A DNA stretch of 52,633 nucleotides. It comes from DATJPD01 sp036394195. Lineage in GTDB: Bacteria; Pseudomonadota; Alphaproteobacteria; CACIAM-22H2. The number at the start of each line of letters is the position of its first letter. Position 1 is the first letter of the stretch. The translations under genes were made by a program, and so were the position numbers. This document shows, in pieces, positions 24,916 through 35,200 of the stretch. Below the pieces are notes generated by a model that was given only the letters and a program-made list of their open reading frames with translations, ran no database searches and was not told where the DNA came from. The DNA lies in NCBI GenBank assembly GCA_036394195.1, contig DASWFO010000030.1, positions 1 through 52,633 on the forward strand, given 5' to 3'.

Positions 24916-26111
24916 GACGCGGTCCCCGGCGATGCCGCGGCGACGTCAGCAGGCGTCACCTCGACTTTGACGCCGGCGGTCAGGCGCGCCTGGCCGCTGA
25001 CCACGACGGTGTCGCCGGCGGCGAGCCCGGACAGCACCGCCGTGACGCCCTCGACCGTGACGCCGGTCGTCACCGGCCGGACCTCGACCGTCTTGTCGGG
25101 CTTGACCGCGTAAACATAGGTTCCGTTCTGGCCGCGCAGGACGGCGCGCGCCGGCACGACCGTGATATTTGCTTCCGTCCGCACGAGGATGCGCGCCATG
25201 ACGAATTCGCCCGGCCACAACGCCCGATCCGGATTCTGGAACCGCGCCTTCAGCTTGAACTGGCCGCTCGCCGGATCGACCTGGCTGTCGATGAAGACCA
25301 GCTCGCCGCGCGCCAGGCCCTTGGTCCCGTCGCGGGTATAGGCGTCGACAATCAGCTTGCCGGCCGACGAGGCGGCGAGCACGTCGGGCAGGCTGTCTTG
25401 CGGCAGGGTGAAAATGACCGAGATCGGCTGCATCTGGGTCACGGTGACGAGGCCATTCATATCGGTCTGATGCACGATCGAGCCCGGATCGATCAGACGC
25501 AGCCCCACCCGCCCGTCGAGCGGCGAGGTCAGCGTCGTGAAGTCGAGTTGCAGCTGAGCGTTGTCGATCAGCGCCTGGTCGGCGTTGACCGTGGCTTCGA
25601 GTGCCGCCACCTGGGCCTTCAGCGTGTCGACGTTCTGGCTGGGGGCGGCGCCCATGCTGGCGAGCTTGGTGAAGCGCGCATGGTCGACCCGGGCGTTCGC
25701 GAGGGTGGCCTGATCTTTCGCCAGGTTTGCCCGCGCCTGCTTGAGCTGGGCCGCGAACGGACGCGGGTCGATCTGCGCCAGCAGATCGCCGGCATGCACG
25801 TCCTGGCCCTCGGTGAAGGCGACGCGGTCCAGCTGGCCGTCGACCCGTACCTTCACGTTCACGACGTTCAGCGGCGTCACCGACCCGACCCCGACGAACC
25901 AGATCGGCAGATCGCGGGCGACGGCCGGACCGGCGGTCACCGGCACGGCCGGCGTCGTGGCCGCGGCGGGAGTGGGCGCCGCCTTGCCGTGCTTCAGCGT
26001 CAGGAACGGAACGGCGCCGAAGACCACCGCAATCGGCACCAGGGCGAGTGCCAGCTTGAGCGCGATCCGGATCGGCCGGGCCCTGGCGTCGAAGGCGTGG
26101 AAATCGATCAT
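24912..26111 (-). CDS. RND efflux periplasmic adaptor (membrane fusion protein)
   Basis: The 399-residue protein has an N-terminal membrane anchor (LKLALALVPIAVVFGAVPFL). A half-lipoyl motif, VRVDGQLDRVAFTEGQDVHAG, is followed by a coiled-coil hairpin at about 115-180 (QLKQARANLAKDQATLANA). The second lipoyl half is FTTLTSPLDGRVGLRLIDPG. The beta-barrel and membrane-proximal domains end with GLAAGDTVVVSG. It bridges the pump and the outer-membrane factor. The four-base overlaps with both neighbours show operon translation. Confidence 0.92.
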   Translation of the reverse strand: MIDFHAFDARARPIRIALKLALALVPIAVVFGAVPFLTLKHGKAAPTPAAATTPAVPVTAGPAVARDLPIWFVGVGSVTPLNVVNVKVRVDGQLDRVAFTEGQDVHAGDLLAQIDPRPFAAQLKQARANLAKDQATLANARVDHARFTKLASMGAAPSQNVDTLKAQVAALEATVNADQALIDNAQLQLDFTTLTSPLDGRVGLRLIDPGSIVHQTDMNGLVTVTQMQPISVIFTLPQDSLPDVLAASSAGKLIVDAYTRDGTKGLARGELVFIDSQVDPASGQFKLKARFQNPDRALWPGEFVMARILVRTEANITVVPARAVLRGQNGTYVYAVKPDKTVEVRPVTTGVTVEGVTAVLSGLAAGDTVVVSGQARLTAGVKVEVTPADVAAASPGTAS

Positions 26112-27616
26112 AGTGAACTCCGATCGGTGCTGCGGGGAGAATTGATGCCGAGCGGGGACGGACTCCTCTCGGCGAGCACGGCCGCGACGGATTGCTCGTC
26201 GAAGCCGCCGCCCAGCGCGCGGAAGAGACCGACCGCCGCCTGCAGCCGCAGCAGACGCACCTGAAGCAGCGTGTCTTCCGCCTGGTACAGCGTGCGTTCG
26301 GCCGTGAGCACGGTGAGAAAGTCGACGATGCCCATCTGGTATTGCGTGTTGGCCAGGTCCATCGCCCGGCGCGCCGCGTCGACGGCCTGACTGTCGATCG
26401 TCTCAAGCTCCTTCAGCTGTCCGGCCGCGGTCAGCGCGTCTTCCGTATCCTGAAGAGCCGCGATGACGGTTTGGCGATAGGTCGCGGCGAGCTCGACCAG
26501 GCGAGCCCGATCGAAGCGCAGCTGGCCTTCGAGACGGCCGCCTTCGAACAGCGGCTGCACCAGGCCGGCGGCGGTGTCGGAGACGAGCGTCGCCGGAGAG
26601 AACGACGACAGCGACTTGCTGGCGACGCCCCCCGACGCGGTCAGCGTGATGCTCGGATAAAACGCCGCGCGCGCGGCGCCGATGTCGAAATTGCTGGAGA
26701 CGAGGCGCGCCTCGGCGGCCTGGATGTCGGGCCGCCGCCGCAGGATCTTCGCCGGAAGATCCGCCTGGATCTGCGGAAGCGCCATCTTGTTCAGGTCCTG
26801 GCCGGCGACGTCGAAGCCCTCCGGAATGCCGCCGGCCAGCACGGCCAGCAGATGAAGGCTCTGGTCGAGCTGCTGGCGGAAGATGGGCACCGCGGACTCG
26901 AAGGTGAAGACCGCGTTGCGTTGCTGCTCAATCTGAAGATCGGACGCGGTGCCGCCGCTGCGCTGGGCCTCGATGATGGACAGGATGTGGCGCGCGGATT
27001 GCGCGATCTGCTGGGCGAGGCGCAGCCGCTCGCGCAGGCTGAGCACCTGGAAATAGGTGTCGGCCACCGTCGATGTCAGAGTCAGCACGATCGTTTGGCT
27101 GTCGAAGGCAGTGGCATGAACGAGAGCCTCCGCGGACTTCGCGACCGCGCGGTTCTTGCCCCAGAAGTCGATCTCGTAACTGGCCTGGGCGAACACGCTC
27201 TGTGTGTGGCTCGTGGCGAAGCCGTTGCTGGCGTCGATGCTGCCGATGGCGGCCACGGCCGGATACTGGGCCGCCCCGGCGACCTCGGCGGTGCCGCGGG
27301 CCTCGTCGATGCGCGCCACCGCGGCTTGGAGGTTGAAGCTGCCCGCGAGTGCCCGGTCCATGAGGGCCGCGAGTTCCGGATCGCCGAAGCTTCGCCACCA
27401 TGTCGGATCCACCGCGACCGTCGGGCCGGAGCTTGTCCCGGGGGTCGCCCATCCCTCGGGGACCGACGTGACGGGCTGCTGATAACCGGGAACCAGGGAA
27501 CAGCCGCCCATCGCCAGGCCCAAGACCATGAGTGCTGCGAGAAGCGGTGCGGCAGAACAAAGATGCTGCGCCACAGCTGTCGCGGGGCACATCAGGGCGT
27601 CGTCGGAAAGCGGCAT
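26108..27616 (-). CDS. Outer-membrane efflux lipoprotein (NodT/OprM family)
   Basis: The 502-residue protein has a lipobox LAMGGC near residue 39, the NodT opening PGYQQP, two OEP repeats with long coiled coils, and LPAKILRRRPDIQAAEARL, the strongly conserved turn of the family. It should form the trimeric outer-membrane duct of the leftward RND system. It is the first gene of that operon, which then runs adaptor, small ORF and pump, with four-base overlap to the adaptor. The gene is divergent from the second RND operon. Confidence 0.9.
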   Translation of the reverse strand: MPLSDDALMCPATAVAQHLCSAAPLLAALMVLGLAMGGCSLVPGYQQPVTSVPEGWATPGTSSGPTVAVDPTWWRSFGDPELAALMDRALAGSFNLQAAVARIDEARGTAEVAGAAQYPAVAAIGSIDASNGFATSHTQSVFAQASYEIDFWGKNRAVAKSAEALVHATAFDSQTIVLTLTSTVADTYFQVLSLRERLRLAQQIAQSARHILSIIEAQRSGGTASDLQIEQQRNAVFTFESAVPIFRQQLDQSLHLLAVLAGGIPEGFDVAGQDLNKMALPQIQADLPAKILRRRPDIQAAEARLVSSNFDIGAARAAFYPSITLTASGGVASKSLSSFSPATLVSDTAAGLVQPLFEGGRLEGQLRFDRARLVELAATYRQTVIAALQDTEDALTAAGQLKELETIDSQAVDAARRAMDLANTQYQMGIVDFLTVLTAERTLYQAEDTLLQVRLLRLQAAVGLFRALGGGFDEQSVAAVLAERSPSPLGINSPRSTDRSSL

Positions 27617-27945
27617 GCGGGATTACACGGACCGGCTTGAAAAACCCGCCGGACCCTACCGCGGCGAGACTGACGCAAGCTTCGCCGGAAGATGAAATCG
27701 AGTTTAATCAGGCGCTAAAACGCCTGCCATCACCGATACGTACAAGCTTTCGAGCACCCGAGCCCCCATATTCAGGGGCCGTGCGATCTCCAGCGATCAT
27801 CGGCCGGTGTCGGCGGATGGGCTCGTTCTGGTAACTCGCGTGACCGCGCGCGCCTACATCTCTGGATTGACACGCGTTACGTAAATTTCATGTCCCGGCG
27901 ATCCCGATTTTCGCAGGCGTTCGGCCCAGACCCCGTGAACAGCAC
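27617..27945. other. Divergent promoter region between the two RND operons
   Basis: The 329 bases between the two start codons must hold both operon promoters. A TTGACA box lies at 27867-27872, but no good -10 follows at the right distance. A TTACGTAA palindrome sits at 27877-27884. I see no clear operator for a known regulator, and no gene. Confidence 0.5.
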
Positions 27946-29169
27946 ATGGACGATTTCGCCAATCAACCCGTCGCACGTACCGCGCCTCCTTCACCGCTTC
28001 GCGAGCCGGCGGTGCGCAAATCAAGGAGGCGTTGGCTCTTCGTTGGCGGCCTCATCCTGCTCGCCTCGCTGGGCCTCGCCGTGTTCTGGTTCGCGCATCA
28101 TCCGTCTCAACCTGCAGCTGGCGCGCCGCATCCACATGGCGAAACCACAGCCGTGGAACCCGTTGCGGCTGAAGCCATCGGGATCGGCGATATCGCGGTC
28201 ATCCTGGATGAATTGGGCACCGTGACACCCCTCGCCAACATTACGGTGCGGACGCAGATCAACGGCCAGCTGATATCGGAGGCCTTCCAGGAGGGTCAGA
28301 TCGTCAAGCAGGGCGATTTCCTGGCCGAGATCGATCCGCGCCCCTTTGAGGCGGCGCTGGAACAAGCGCAAGGCGCTTTGGCTCGTGACCAGGCGCTGCT
28401 CGCGGAAGCGCAAATGGATCTTGCGCGCTTCGAGACGCTCGCAAAACAAGACTCGATCGCGCGGCAGCAGGCCGAGGACCAGCGGTATCTCGTCGAGCAA
28501 GACAAGGGGACGGTGCAGCTCGACCAAGGGGCCGTCGATACGGCGAAAGTCAATCTCGTCTACTGCCACATCACCGCCCCGGTCACCGGCCGTGTGGGCC
28601 TGCGCCTCGTCGATCCGGGTAGCTACGTCCAGACCACCGACACGACCGGGATTGTGGTGCTGACGCAGGAACAACCGATGTCGGTGATATTTACGGTCGC
28701 CGAGGACGACTTGCCCGCGGTCCTGAAGAGTCTCTACGCCGGGGCGACCCTGAAGGTCGAGGCCTACGACCGGTCGAACACGACCCTTCTCGCGACCGGC
28801 AGGCTGAGAAACTCGGACAATCAGGTCAACACGACGACCGGTACCGTCAATATGCGGGCCATCTTCCCCAACGACGACTTCCGCCTGTTCCCGCAGCAAT
28901 TCGTGAACGTTCGCCTGTTCGTCGACACGCTGCACGATGTCGTGCGGGTTCCCGTCGCCGCCGTGCAACAGGGTGCACCGGGCGCCTATGTGTACGTGAT
29001 CAAGCCAGACGACACGGTGGAGGCGAGGCCGGTCAAAATCGGACCGATCGATGGCGCCTACGCCCAAGTCGTCTCGGGCTTGTCCGCCGGCGAACGCGTC
29101 GTCACCGACGGGACGGACCGGCTGCGCGACGGGCAAAAGGTGGTTGTGCCCGGGCCCCAGAAGCAATGA
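27946..29169 (+). CDS. mdtA: RND efflux periplasmic adaptor (MdtA-like)
   Basis: The 407-residue protein has a basic cytoplasmic N-terminus (VRKSRRRWLF) followed by a membrane helix, then a His-containing linker and the lipoyl half VRTQINGQLISEAFQEGQIV. The alpha-hairpin is at about 122-190 and the second lipoyl half is ITAPVTGRVGLRLVDPG. The end, GLSAGERVVTDG, matches MdtA. It passes substrate between pump and duct. The frame is followed by the mdtB-like gene after 15 bases. Confidence 0.9.
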   Translation: MDDFANQPVARTAPPSPLREPAVRKSRRRWLFVGGLILLASLGLAVFWFAHHPSQPAAGAPHPHGETTAVEPVAAEAIGIGDIAVILDELGTVTPLANITVRTQINGQLISEAFQEGQIVKQGDFLAEIDPRPFEAALEQAQGALARDQALLAEAQMDLARFETLAKQDSIARQQAEDQRYLVEQDKGTVQLDQGAVDTAKVNLVYCHITAPVTGRVGLRLVDPGSYVQTTDTTGIVVLTQEQPMSVIFTVAEDDLPAVLKSLYAGATLKVEAYDRSNTTLLATGRLRNSDNQVNTTTGTVNMRAIFPNDDFRLFPQQFVNVRLFVDTLHDVVRVPVAAVQQGAPGAYVYVIKPDDTVEARPVKIGPIDGAYAQVVSGLSAGERVVTDGTDRLRDGQKVVVPGPQKQ

Positions 29170-29184
29170 CGGCGGGACCGTGCC

Positions 29185-32100
29185 ATGAGCCCGTCCCGCA
29201 TCTTCATCCTTCGGCCCGTCGGCACATGGCTTTTGATGCTGGCGATTCTCCTGGCCGGCGCCGTCGCCTTTCGGTTTCTGCCGGTCTCGGCGCTGCCGGA
29301 GGTCGACTACCCGACCATCCAGGTGCAGACGTTCTATCCCGGTGCCAGTCCCGAGGTGATGACGTCCGCGGTCACCGCTCCGCTCGAGCGCCAATTCGGC
29401 GAAATGCCGAGCCTCAGCCAGATGTCGTCGGTCAGCGCCGCGAGCGCCTCCGTGATCACCCTGCAATTCGGACTCGACATCGGCCTCGACGTGGCGGAGC
29501 AGGAAGTTCAGGCGGCGATCAACGCCGCGAGCAATCTGCTGCCGGCCGGCCTGCCGGCGCCCCCCATCTACGCCAAGGTGAATCCGGCGGACGCGCCGAT
29601 CCTGGTGCTGGCCTTGACCTCGAAGACGCTGCCATTGACGCAGATCGAAGGTATGGCCGAGACGCGGCTTGCACAAAAGCTGTCACAACAGCCGGGCGTC
29701 GGTTTGGTCAGCATCAGCGGCGGCAACCGTCCGGCGATCCGCGTTCGAATCAACCCCCGCGCGCTGGCGGCCAACGGCCTCAACATCGACGATCTGCGGA
29801 CGACGCTTGGAAACGCCAGCATCGATCAGCCGAAGGGAAACTTCGACGGACCTGAGCAGGCCACCACGATCACCGCCAACGACCAGATCACCAGCGCCGC
29901 AGACTACGGCAACCTGGTGATCGCCTATCGGAACGGCGCCCCGGTCCGGCTCAGCGACGTCGCTACCGTGGTCGACGGCGCGGAGAACACCAAGCTGGGT
30001 GCGTGGGCGAACCGCACCCCGGCGGTCATCCTCAACGTGCAGCGCCAGCCGGGCGCCAACGTCATCCAGGTCGCCGACAACATCAAGGCGTTGCTGCCGA
30101 GGCTTCAGGGCACACTGCCCACCGCGGTCGACGTCGCCGTGCTAACCGATCGCACGACGACGATCCGCGCGTCCGTCGCCGACGTCGAGTTCGAACTGGC
30201 GCTGGCGGTTGGCCTGGTGGTGCTCGTGATCTTCCTGTTCCTGCGCAACGTGCCGGCAACGGTGATCCCCAGCCTGTCGGTGCCGCTGTCCCTCGTGGGC
30301 ACCGTCGCGGCGATGTACTTGCTGGGCTTCAGCCTCGACAATCTGTCGCTCATGGCGTTGACCATCTCGACCGGGTTCGTGGTGGACGATGCGATCGTCA
30401 TGATCGAGAACATTGCCCGCTACGTGGAGCTGGGCGAGAGCCCATTGGCCGCGGCTTTGAAGGGCTCCGCCCAGATCGGCTTCACGATCATCTCGCTCAC
30501 CGTGTCGCTGATCGCGGTGCTGATCCCGCTGCTCTTCATGGGCGACGTGGTCGGGCGGCTGTTCCACGAATTCGCGATCACCTTGTCCGTCACAATCGTC
30601 ATCTCGGCGATCGTGTCGCTGACCCTCGTGCCGATGATGTGCGCGCGCCTGGTGCGGCACCGGCCTGAGGCCGAGCGCAGCCGCTTCGACCTCGCCGCGG
30701 AACGGGTCTTCGATTGGGTGATCGGCCGATACGACCGGCTCCTCGGGGTCGTGCTGAATCACCAGCCGCTGACCCTCATGGTTGCTGTCGCGACGCTGTG
30801 TGCGACAGGACTGCTGTATGTCGCAGTGCCGAAGGGGTTCTTTCCGGTCCAGGACACCGGCGTGATTCAGGGCATGTCGGTCGCCGCGCAGAGCTCATCG
30901 TTCGCCGGCATGACGCGGCACCAGCAGGACCTCGCCGATGCGATCCTGAAGGATCCCGACGTGGTGAGCCTGAGCTCGATCATCGGCGTCGACGGCCAGA
31001 ACCTGTCGCTGAACACGGGCCGCTTCCTGATCAACCTCAAGCCGAAGAGCGGACGGACGCTGAACGCCGCGCAGATCGCCCGCCGGATCCAGCAGGAGAC
31101 GGCAGGGGTCACCGGTGTGTCGCTCTACCTCCAGCCGGTGCAGGACCTCACCGTCGATTCCACCACCAGCCGCACGCAATATCAGTTCGTGCTGGAGAAC
31201 CCGGATGCCACCGCGTTCCAGACATGGGTGCCGAAGCTGGTGCAAAAGCTTCAACAATCTCCGAACCTGGCCAATGTTGCGAGCGACCTCGCCGAGCGGG
31301 GCCCGACAGTCCATCTCGCGATCGACCGCTCGACCGCCGCGCGCTTCGGCATCACGCCCGCCACCGTGGACAATGCGCTCTACGACATGTTCGGGCAGCG
31401 CATCATCAACACCATCTTCACGCAGTCCAACCAATACCGCGTGATCATGGAGGCGACGCCGGACCTGCAGCAGTCCCTCGCCGCCCTGAATGCAATCCGC
31501 CTGCCCTCCTCTCTGGCGCCGGACGGACAGGTGCCGTTGTCGGCGATCGTGCACGTCGAAAAGCGCACGGGACCGCTGGCGATCAGCCACCTTGGGCAGT
31601 TCCCCTCGTCGACGATCTCATTCGACACCGCTCCCGGCGCGTCGCTCGGCGCGGCGGTGGCCGATGTCCGCCAGGCCGAGAAAGACATCGGCTTGCCGGA
31701 CAGCTTCCTCACCGCCTTCCAGGGCGCCGCCGCGGCCTTGGAAAAGTCGCTGTCGAACGAACTGCTGCTGATCCTGGCGGCGATCGCCACCGTCTATATC
31801 GTGCTCGGCGTCCTGTACGAGAGCTTCGTCCACCCGGTGACGATCCTCTCCACCCTGCCCTCGGCGGGCGCCGGGGCGCTGGTCGCGCTGTTGATCGCGG
31901 GCTACGAGATCGACGTGATCTCGATCATCGGCATCATCCTGCTGATCGGCATCGTCAAGAAGAACGCCATCATGATGATCGATTTTGCGCTGGAGGCGGA
32001 GCGTAAAGACGGCAAGCCGCCCCGCCAGGCCATTCATGAGGCGGCCCTCCTGCGCTTTCGCCCGATCCTGATGACGACCATGGCCGCCCTGCTCGGCGCG

Positions 32101-32298
32101 TTGCCGCTGATGCTCGGGACCGGAACCGGCTCGGAATTGCGCCGGCCGCTCGGCGTGGCGATCGTCGGCGGACTGGTCGTCAGCCAGGTGCTGACGCTGT
32201 TCACCACGCCGGTCATCTACCTGCTGTTCGACGGCCTCGCGGCCCGGCTCCGCGGCCGCCGGCCCGACGAGCGCCAAGCCGGGCCAGCCGTGCCATGA
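29185..32298 (+). CDS. mdtB: RND efflux pump subunit (MdtB-like)
   Basis: The 1037-residue protein has the RND topology. Its N-terminus SRIFILRPVGTWLLMLAILL is the MdtB pattern, where E. coli has PSRLFILRPV. The porter motif APLERQFGEMP, GFVVDDAIVMIENIARYVE with TM4 Asp pair and GIVKKNAIMMIDFAL are intact. It is expected to form mixed trimers with the MdtC-like subunit encoded next, as in E. coli MdtBC. The genes overlap by four bases (ATGA). Confidence 0.92.
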   Translation: MSPSRIFILRPVGTWLLMLAILLAGAVAFRFLPVSALPEVDYPTIQVQTFYPGASPEVMTSAVTAPLERQFGEMPSLSQMSSVSAASASVITLQFGLDIGLDVAEQEVQAAINAASNLLPAGLPAPPIYAKVNPADAPILVLALTSKTLPLTQIEGMAETRLAQKLSQQPGVGLVSISGGNRPAIRVRINPRALAANGLNIDDLRTTLGNASIDQPKGNFDGPEQATTITANDQITSAADYGNLVIAYRNGAPVRLSDVATVVDGAENTKLGAWANRTPAVILNVQRQPGANVIQVADNIKALLPRLQGTLPTAVDVAVLTDRTTTIRASVADVEFELALAVGLVVLVIFLFLRNVPATVIPSLSVPLSLVGTVAAMYLLGFSLDNLSLMALTISTGFVVDDAIVMIENIARYVELGESPLAAALKGSAQIGFTIISLTVSLIAVLIPLLFMGDVVGRLFHEFAITLSVTIVISAIVSLTLVPMMCARLVRHRPEAERSRFDLAAERVFDWVIGRYDRLLGVVLNHQPLTLMVAVATLCATGLLYVAVPKGFFPVQDTGVIQGMSVAAQSSSFAGMTRHQQDLADAILKDPDVVSLSSIIGVDGQNLSLNTGRFLINLKPKSGRTLNAAQIARRIQQETAGVTGVSLYLQPVQDLTVDSTTSRTQYQFVLENPDATAFQTWVPKLVQKLQQSPNLANVASDLAERGPTVHLAIDRSTAARFGITPATVDNALYDMFGQRIINTIFTQSNQYRVIMEATPDLQQSLAALNAIRLPSSLAPDGQVPLSAIVHVEKRTGPLAISHLGQFPSSTISFDTAPGASLGAAVADVRQAEKDIGLPDSFLTAFQGAAAALEKSLSNELLLILAAIATVYIVLGVLYESFVHPVTILSTLPSAGAGALVALLIAGYEIDVISIIGIILLIGIVKKNAIMMIDFALEAERKDGKPPRQAIHEAALLRFRPILMTTMAALLGALPLMLGTGTGSELRRPLGVAIVGGLVVSQVLTLFTTPVIYLLFDGLAARLRGRRPDERQAGPAVP

Positions 32299-35200
32299 AC
32301 ATCTCGGCACCCTTCATCACCCGCCCGGTGGCGACGACGCTCCTGACCGTCGGCATCGTGCTCGCCGGCGTTCTCGCGTTTCTGAAGCTGCCGGTCTCGC
32401 CGCTGCCGCAAGTGGACTTTCCGACCATTGCCGTGATGGCGCAGTTGCCCGGGGCCAGCCCGGACACGGTCGCCACCAGCGTTGCGAGCCCGCTGGAGCG
32501 GCATCTCGGCCAGATCGCCGACGTCACCGAGATGACCTCGGTCTCCTCGATCGGCCAAGCGCGGATCGTGCTGCAATTCGGGCTCGACCGCGACATCAAC
32601 GGCGCCGCACGGGACGTGCAGGCGGCGATCAACGCGGCCCATGCCGACCTGCCGACGTCGCTGCGCAGCAATCCGATCTATCACAAGGTCAATCCCGCCG
32701 ATGCGCCGATCCTGATCCTGGCGTTGACGTCGAAGACGCTCACCCGCGGCCAGATGTACGATGCCGCGAGCAACGTACTGCAGCAGCGGCTGTCGCAGAT
32801 GAGCGGCATCGGTCAGGTGATCGTCGCCGGCGCCGCGCTGCTGGCGGTCCGTGTCGAACTGAAGCCGCAGGCGCTGTTCAAATACGGCATCGGCCTGGAG
32901 GACGTCCGCGCCGCGCTGTCGTCCGCGAACGCCAACAGCCCGAAAGGCGCGATCGAAGACGGCGACGGGCATGACCAAATCTACACCAACGATCAAGCGA
33001 CCAAGGCGGCGGACTACCGGCCGCTGATCGTCGCCTACCGGAACGGCGCCGGCGTCCGGCTGTCGGACGTGGCGGAAGTCGACGATTCGGTCGAGGATCT
33101 GCGCAATGCCGGGATCACCGACGGTGAGCCGGCGGTGCTGGTCGTCCTGTTCCGGCAGCCCGGCGCCAACATCATCGACACCGTCGATGCCGTGAAAAAT
33201 GCGCTGCCGCAGATCAAGGCCGCGATGTCACACGACATCACGGTGACGATCGCCAACGACCGCAGCACGACCATTCGCGCCTCGCTGCGGGACACCGAGC
33301 GCACTCTGCTGATTGCCGTCGCCCTGGTGACGCTTGTGGTCTTTCTCTTCATGCGCAACTGGCGCGCAACGCTGATCCCGTCGATCGCCGTTCCAGTTTC
33401 GATCATCGGCACGTTCGGCGCTATGTATCTGTTGGGCTTCAGCCTCGACAATCTCTCGCTGATGGCGCTCACCATCGCCACCGGCTTCGTGGTCGACGAC
33501 GCCATCGTCGTTCTGGAGAACATCACGCGTCACGTGGAAGCCGGCGTGCCGCGCGTGCAGGCGGCGCTGCGCGGCGCCCGCGAGGTCGGGTTCACCGTGG
33601 TCTCGATCAGCCTGTCGCTGATCGCCGTGTTCATTCCGATCCTGCTGATGGGCGGAATCGTCGGTCGGCTGTTTCGCGAGTTCGCGCTGACCTTGTCGCT
33701 CGCCATCATCGTATCCCTGGCGATCTCGCTCACCACCACGCCGATGCTGTGCGCGCTGTTTCTGCAGCCGCTCCCGCGCCGCGACGCCGGGGAATCCGGC
33801 CTCCTTGCCCGCGCAGTCCAGCTCTACCGGCGCACTCTCACCTGGGCGCTGCGGCATGGCGGCGTGGTGATGCTGGTCCTGGCCGCCGTCGTCGGCCTGA
33901 ATGCATGGCTGTTCGTGATCATCCCGAAGGGTTTCTTCCCGCTTGAAGATACCGGACGCCTGGTCGGCGGGCTGCAGGCGGATCAAGGCATCTCGTTTCA
34001 GGCGATGCGGCAGAAGCTCGAGGATACTATCGCCATTGTGGGACGCGACCCGGCGGTGGCAAGCGTGTCCGGGTTTACCGGTGCGGGCAGCGGCGGCGGC
34101 GCCGGCACGACCAACACCGCGACCGTGTTCCTGAGCCTGAAGCCGCTCGGGCAGCGGGACGACCTGCAGACCGTTCTCGGGCGCCTGCGCCGGGCCACAT
34201 CGGGCCAGCCGGGAGCCCGGCTTCTCCTGCAGCCGGTTCAGGACATCCAGGTCGGCGGACGGCAGAGCAATGCCGCGTACCAGTACACGCTGCAGGCCGA
34301 CGACGCGTCGCTGCTGTACGCGTGGACGCCGAAGCTCCTGGACGCCCTCCAGCACAGCCCGGTCCTGCGCGACGTCAACAGCGACCAGCAGCAGAACGGA
34401 GGAAGGACCGATCTGGCCATCGATCGTGCCACCGCGAGCCGGCTGGGCCTCACCGTGAGCGAGATCGACAACACGCTGTATGACGCGTTCGGGCAGCGGC
34501 AGGTGTCGACCATCTACAGCGCGCTCAATCAGTACCACGTGGTGATGGAGGTCGCGCCGCAATACTGGCAGAGCCCGGAGACGCTGAAGGACATCTATGT
34601 GAGCACCTCTGGCGGCAGCCCCAGCGGCACGTCGCTCACCAATGCCGTCGTGGGGACCGTGACGGCGGGCAACAGCTCAAGCCAGAGCACAGCCGCCAGC
34701 ATCGCCAACAACTCCGCGCGGAATGCCCAGACCAACAGCCTGGCAACGACCGGGAACAGCGGCGCCTCCGCCGGGGCCGCGGTCAGCACGAATCAAGAGA
34801 CGATGGTGCCGCTGGCCGCCTTCACCCACTACGCAGCCGGCCACACGCCGCTCGCGGTCAACCACCAGGGACAATTCGTGGCGACGACGATCTCGTTCAA
34901 TCTGGCGCCGGGAAAATCGCTGAGCGATGCCACTCAGGCCATCAACCAGGCGACGGCGCAACTTCGAATGCCGGCCAGCATCCATGGCACGTTTCAGGGC
35001 ACGGCGCGCACGTTCCAGGCGTCTCTGGCCAGCGAACCGTTGCTGATCGCAGCCGCGTTGGTCGCCGTCTACATCGTGCTCGGCATTTTGTACGAGAGCC
35101 CCGTCCATCCGATCACCATCCTGTCCACGCTGCCGTCGGCGGGCGTCGGCGCCGTGCTGGCGCTGCTGCTGTTCCACACCGAATTCAGCATCATCGCGCT

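Noticed and set aside
27867..27895. Promoter with TTGACA at 27867
   Set aside because: There is no plausible -10 box at 16-18 bases, so it is not called as a promoter.
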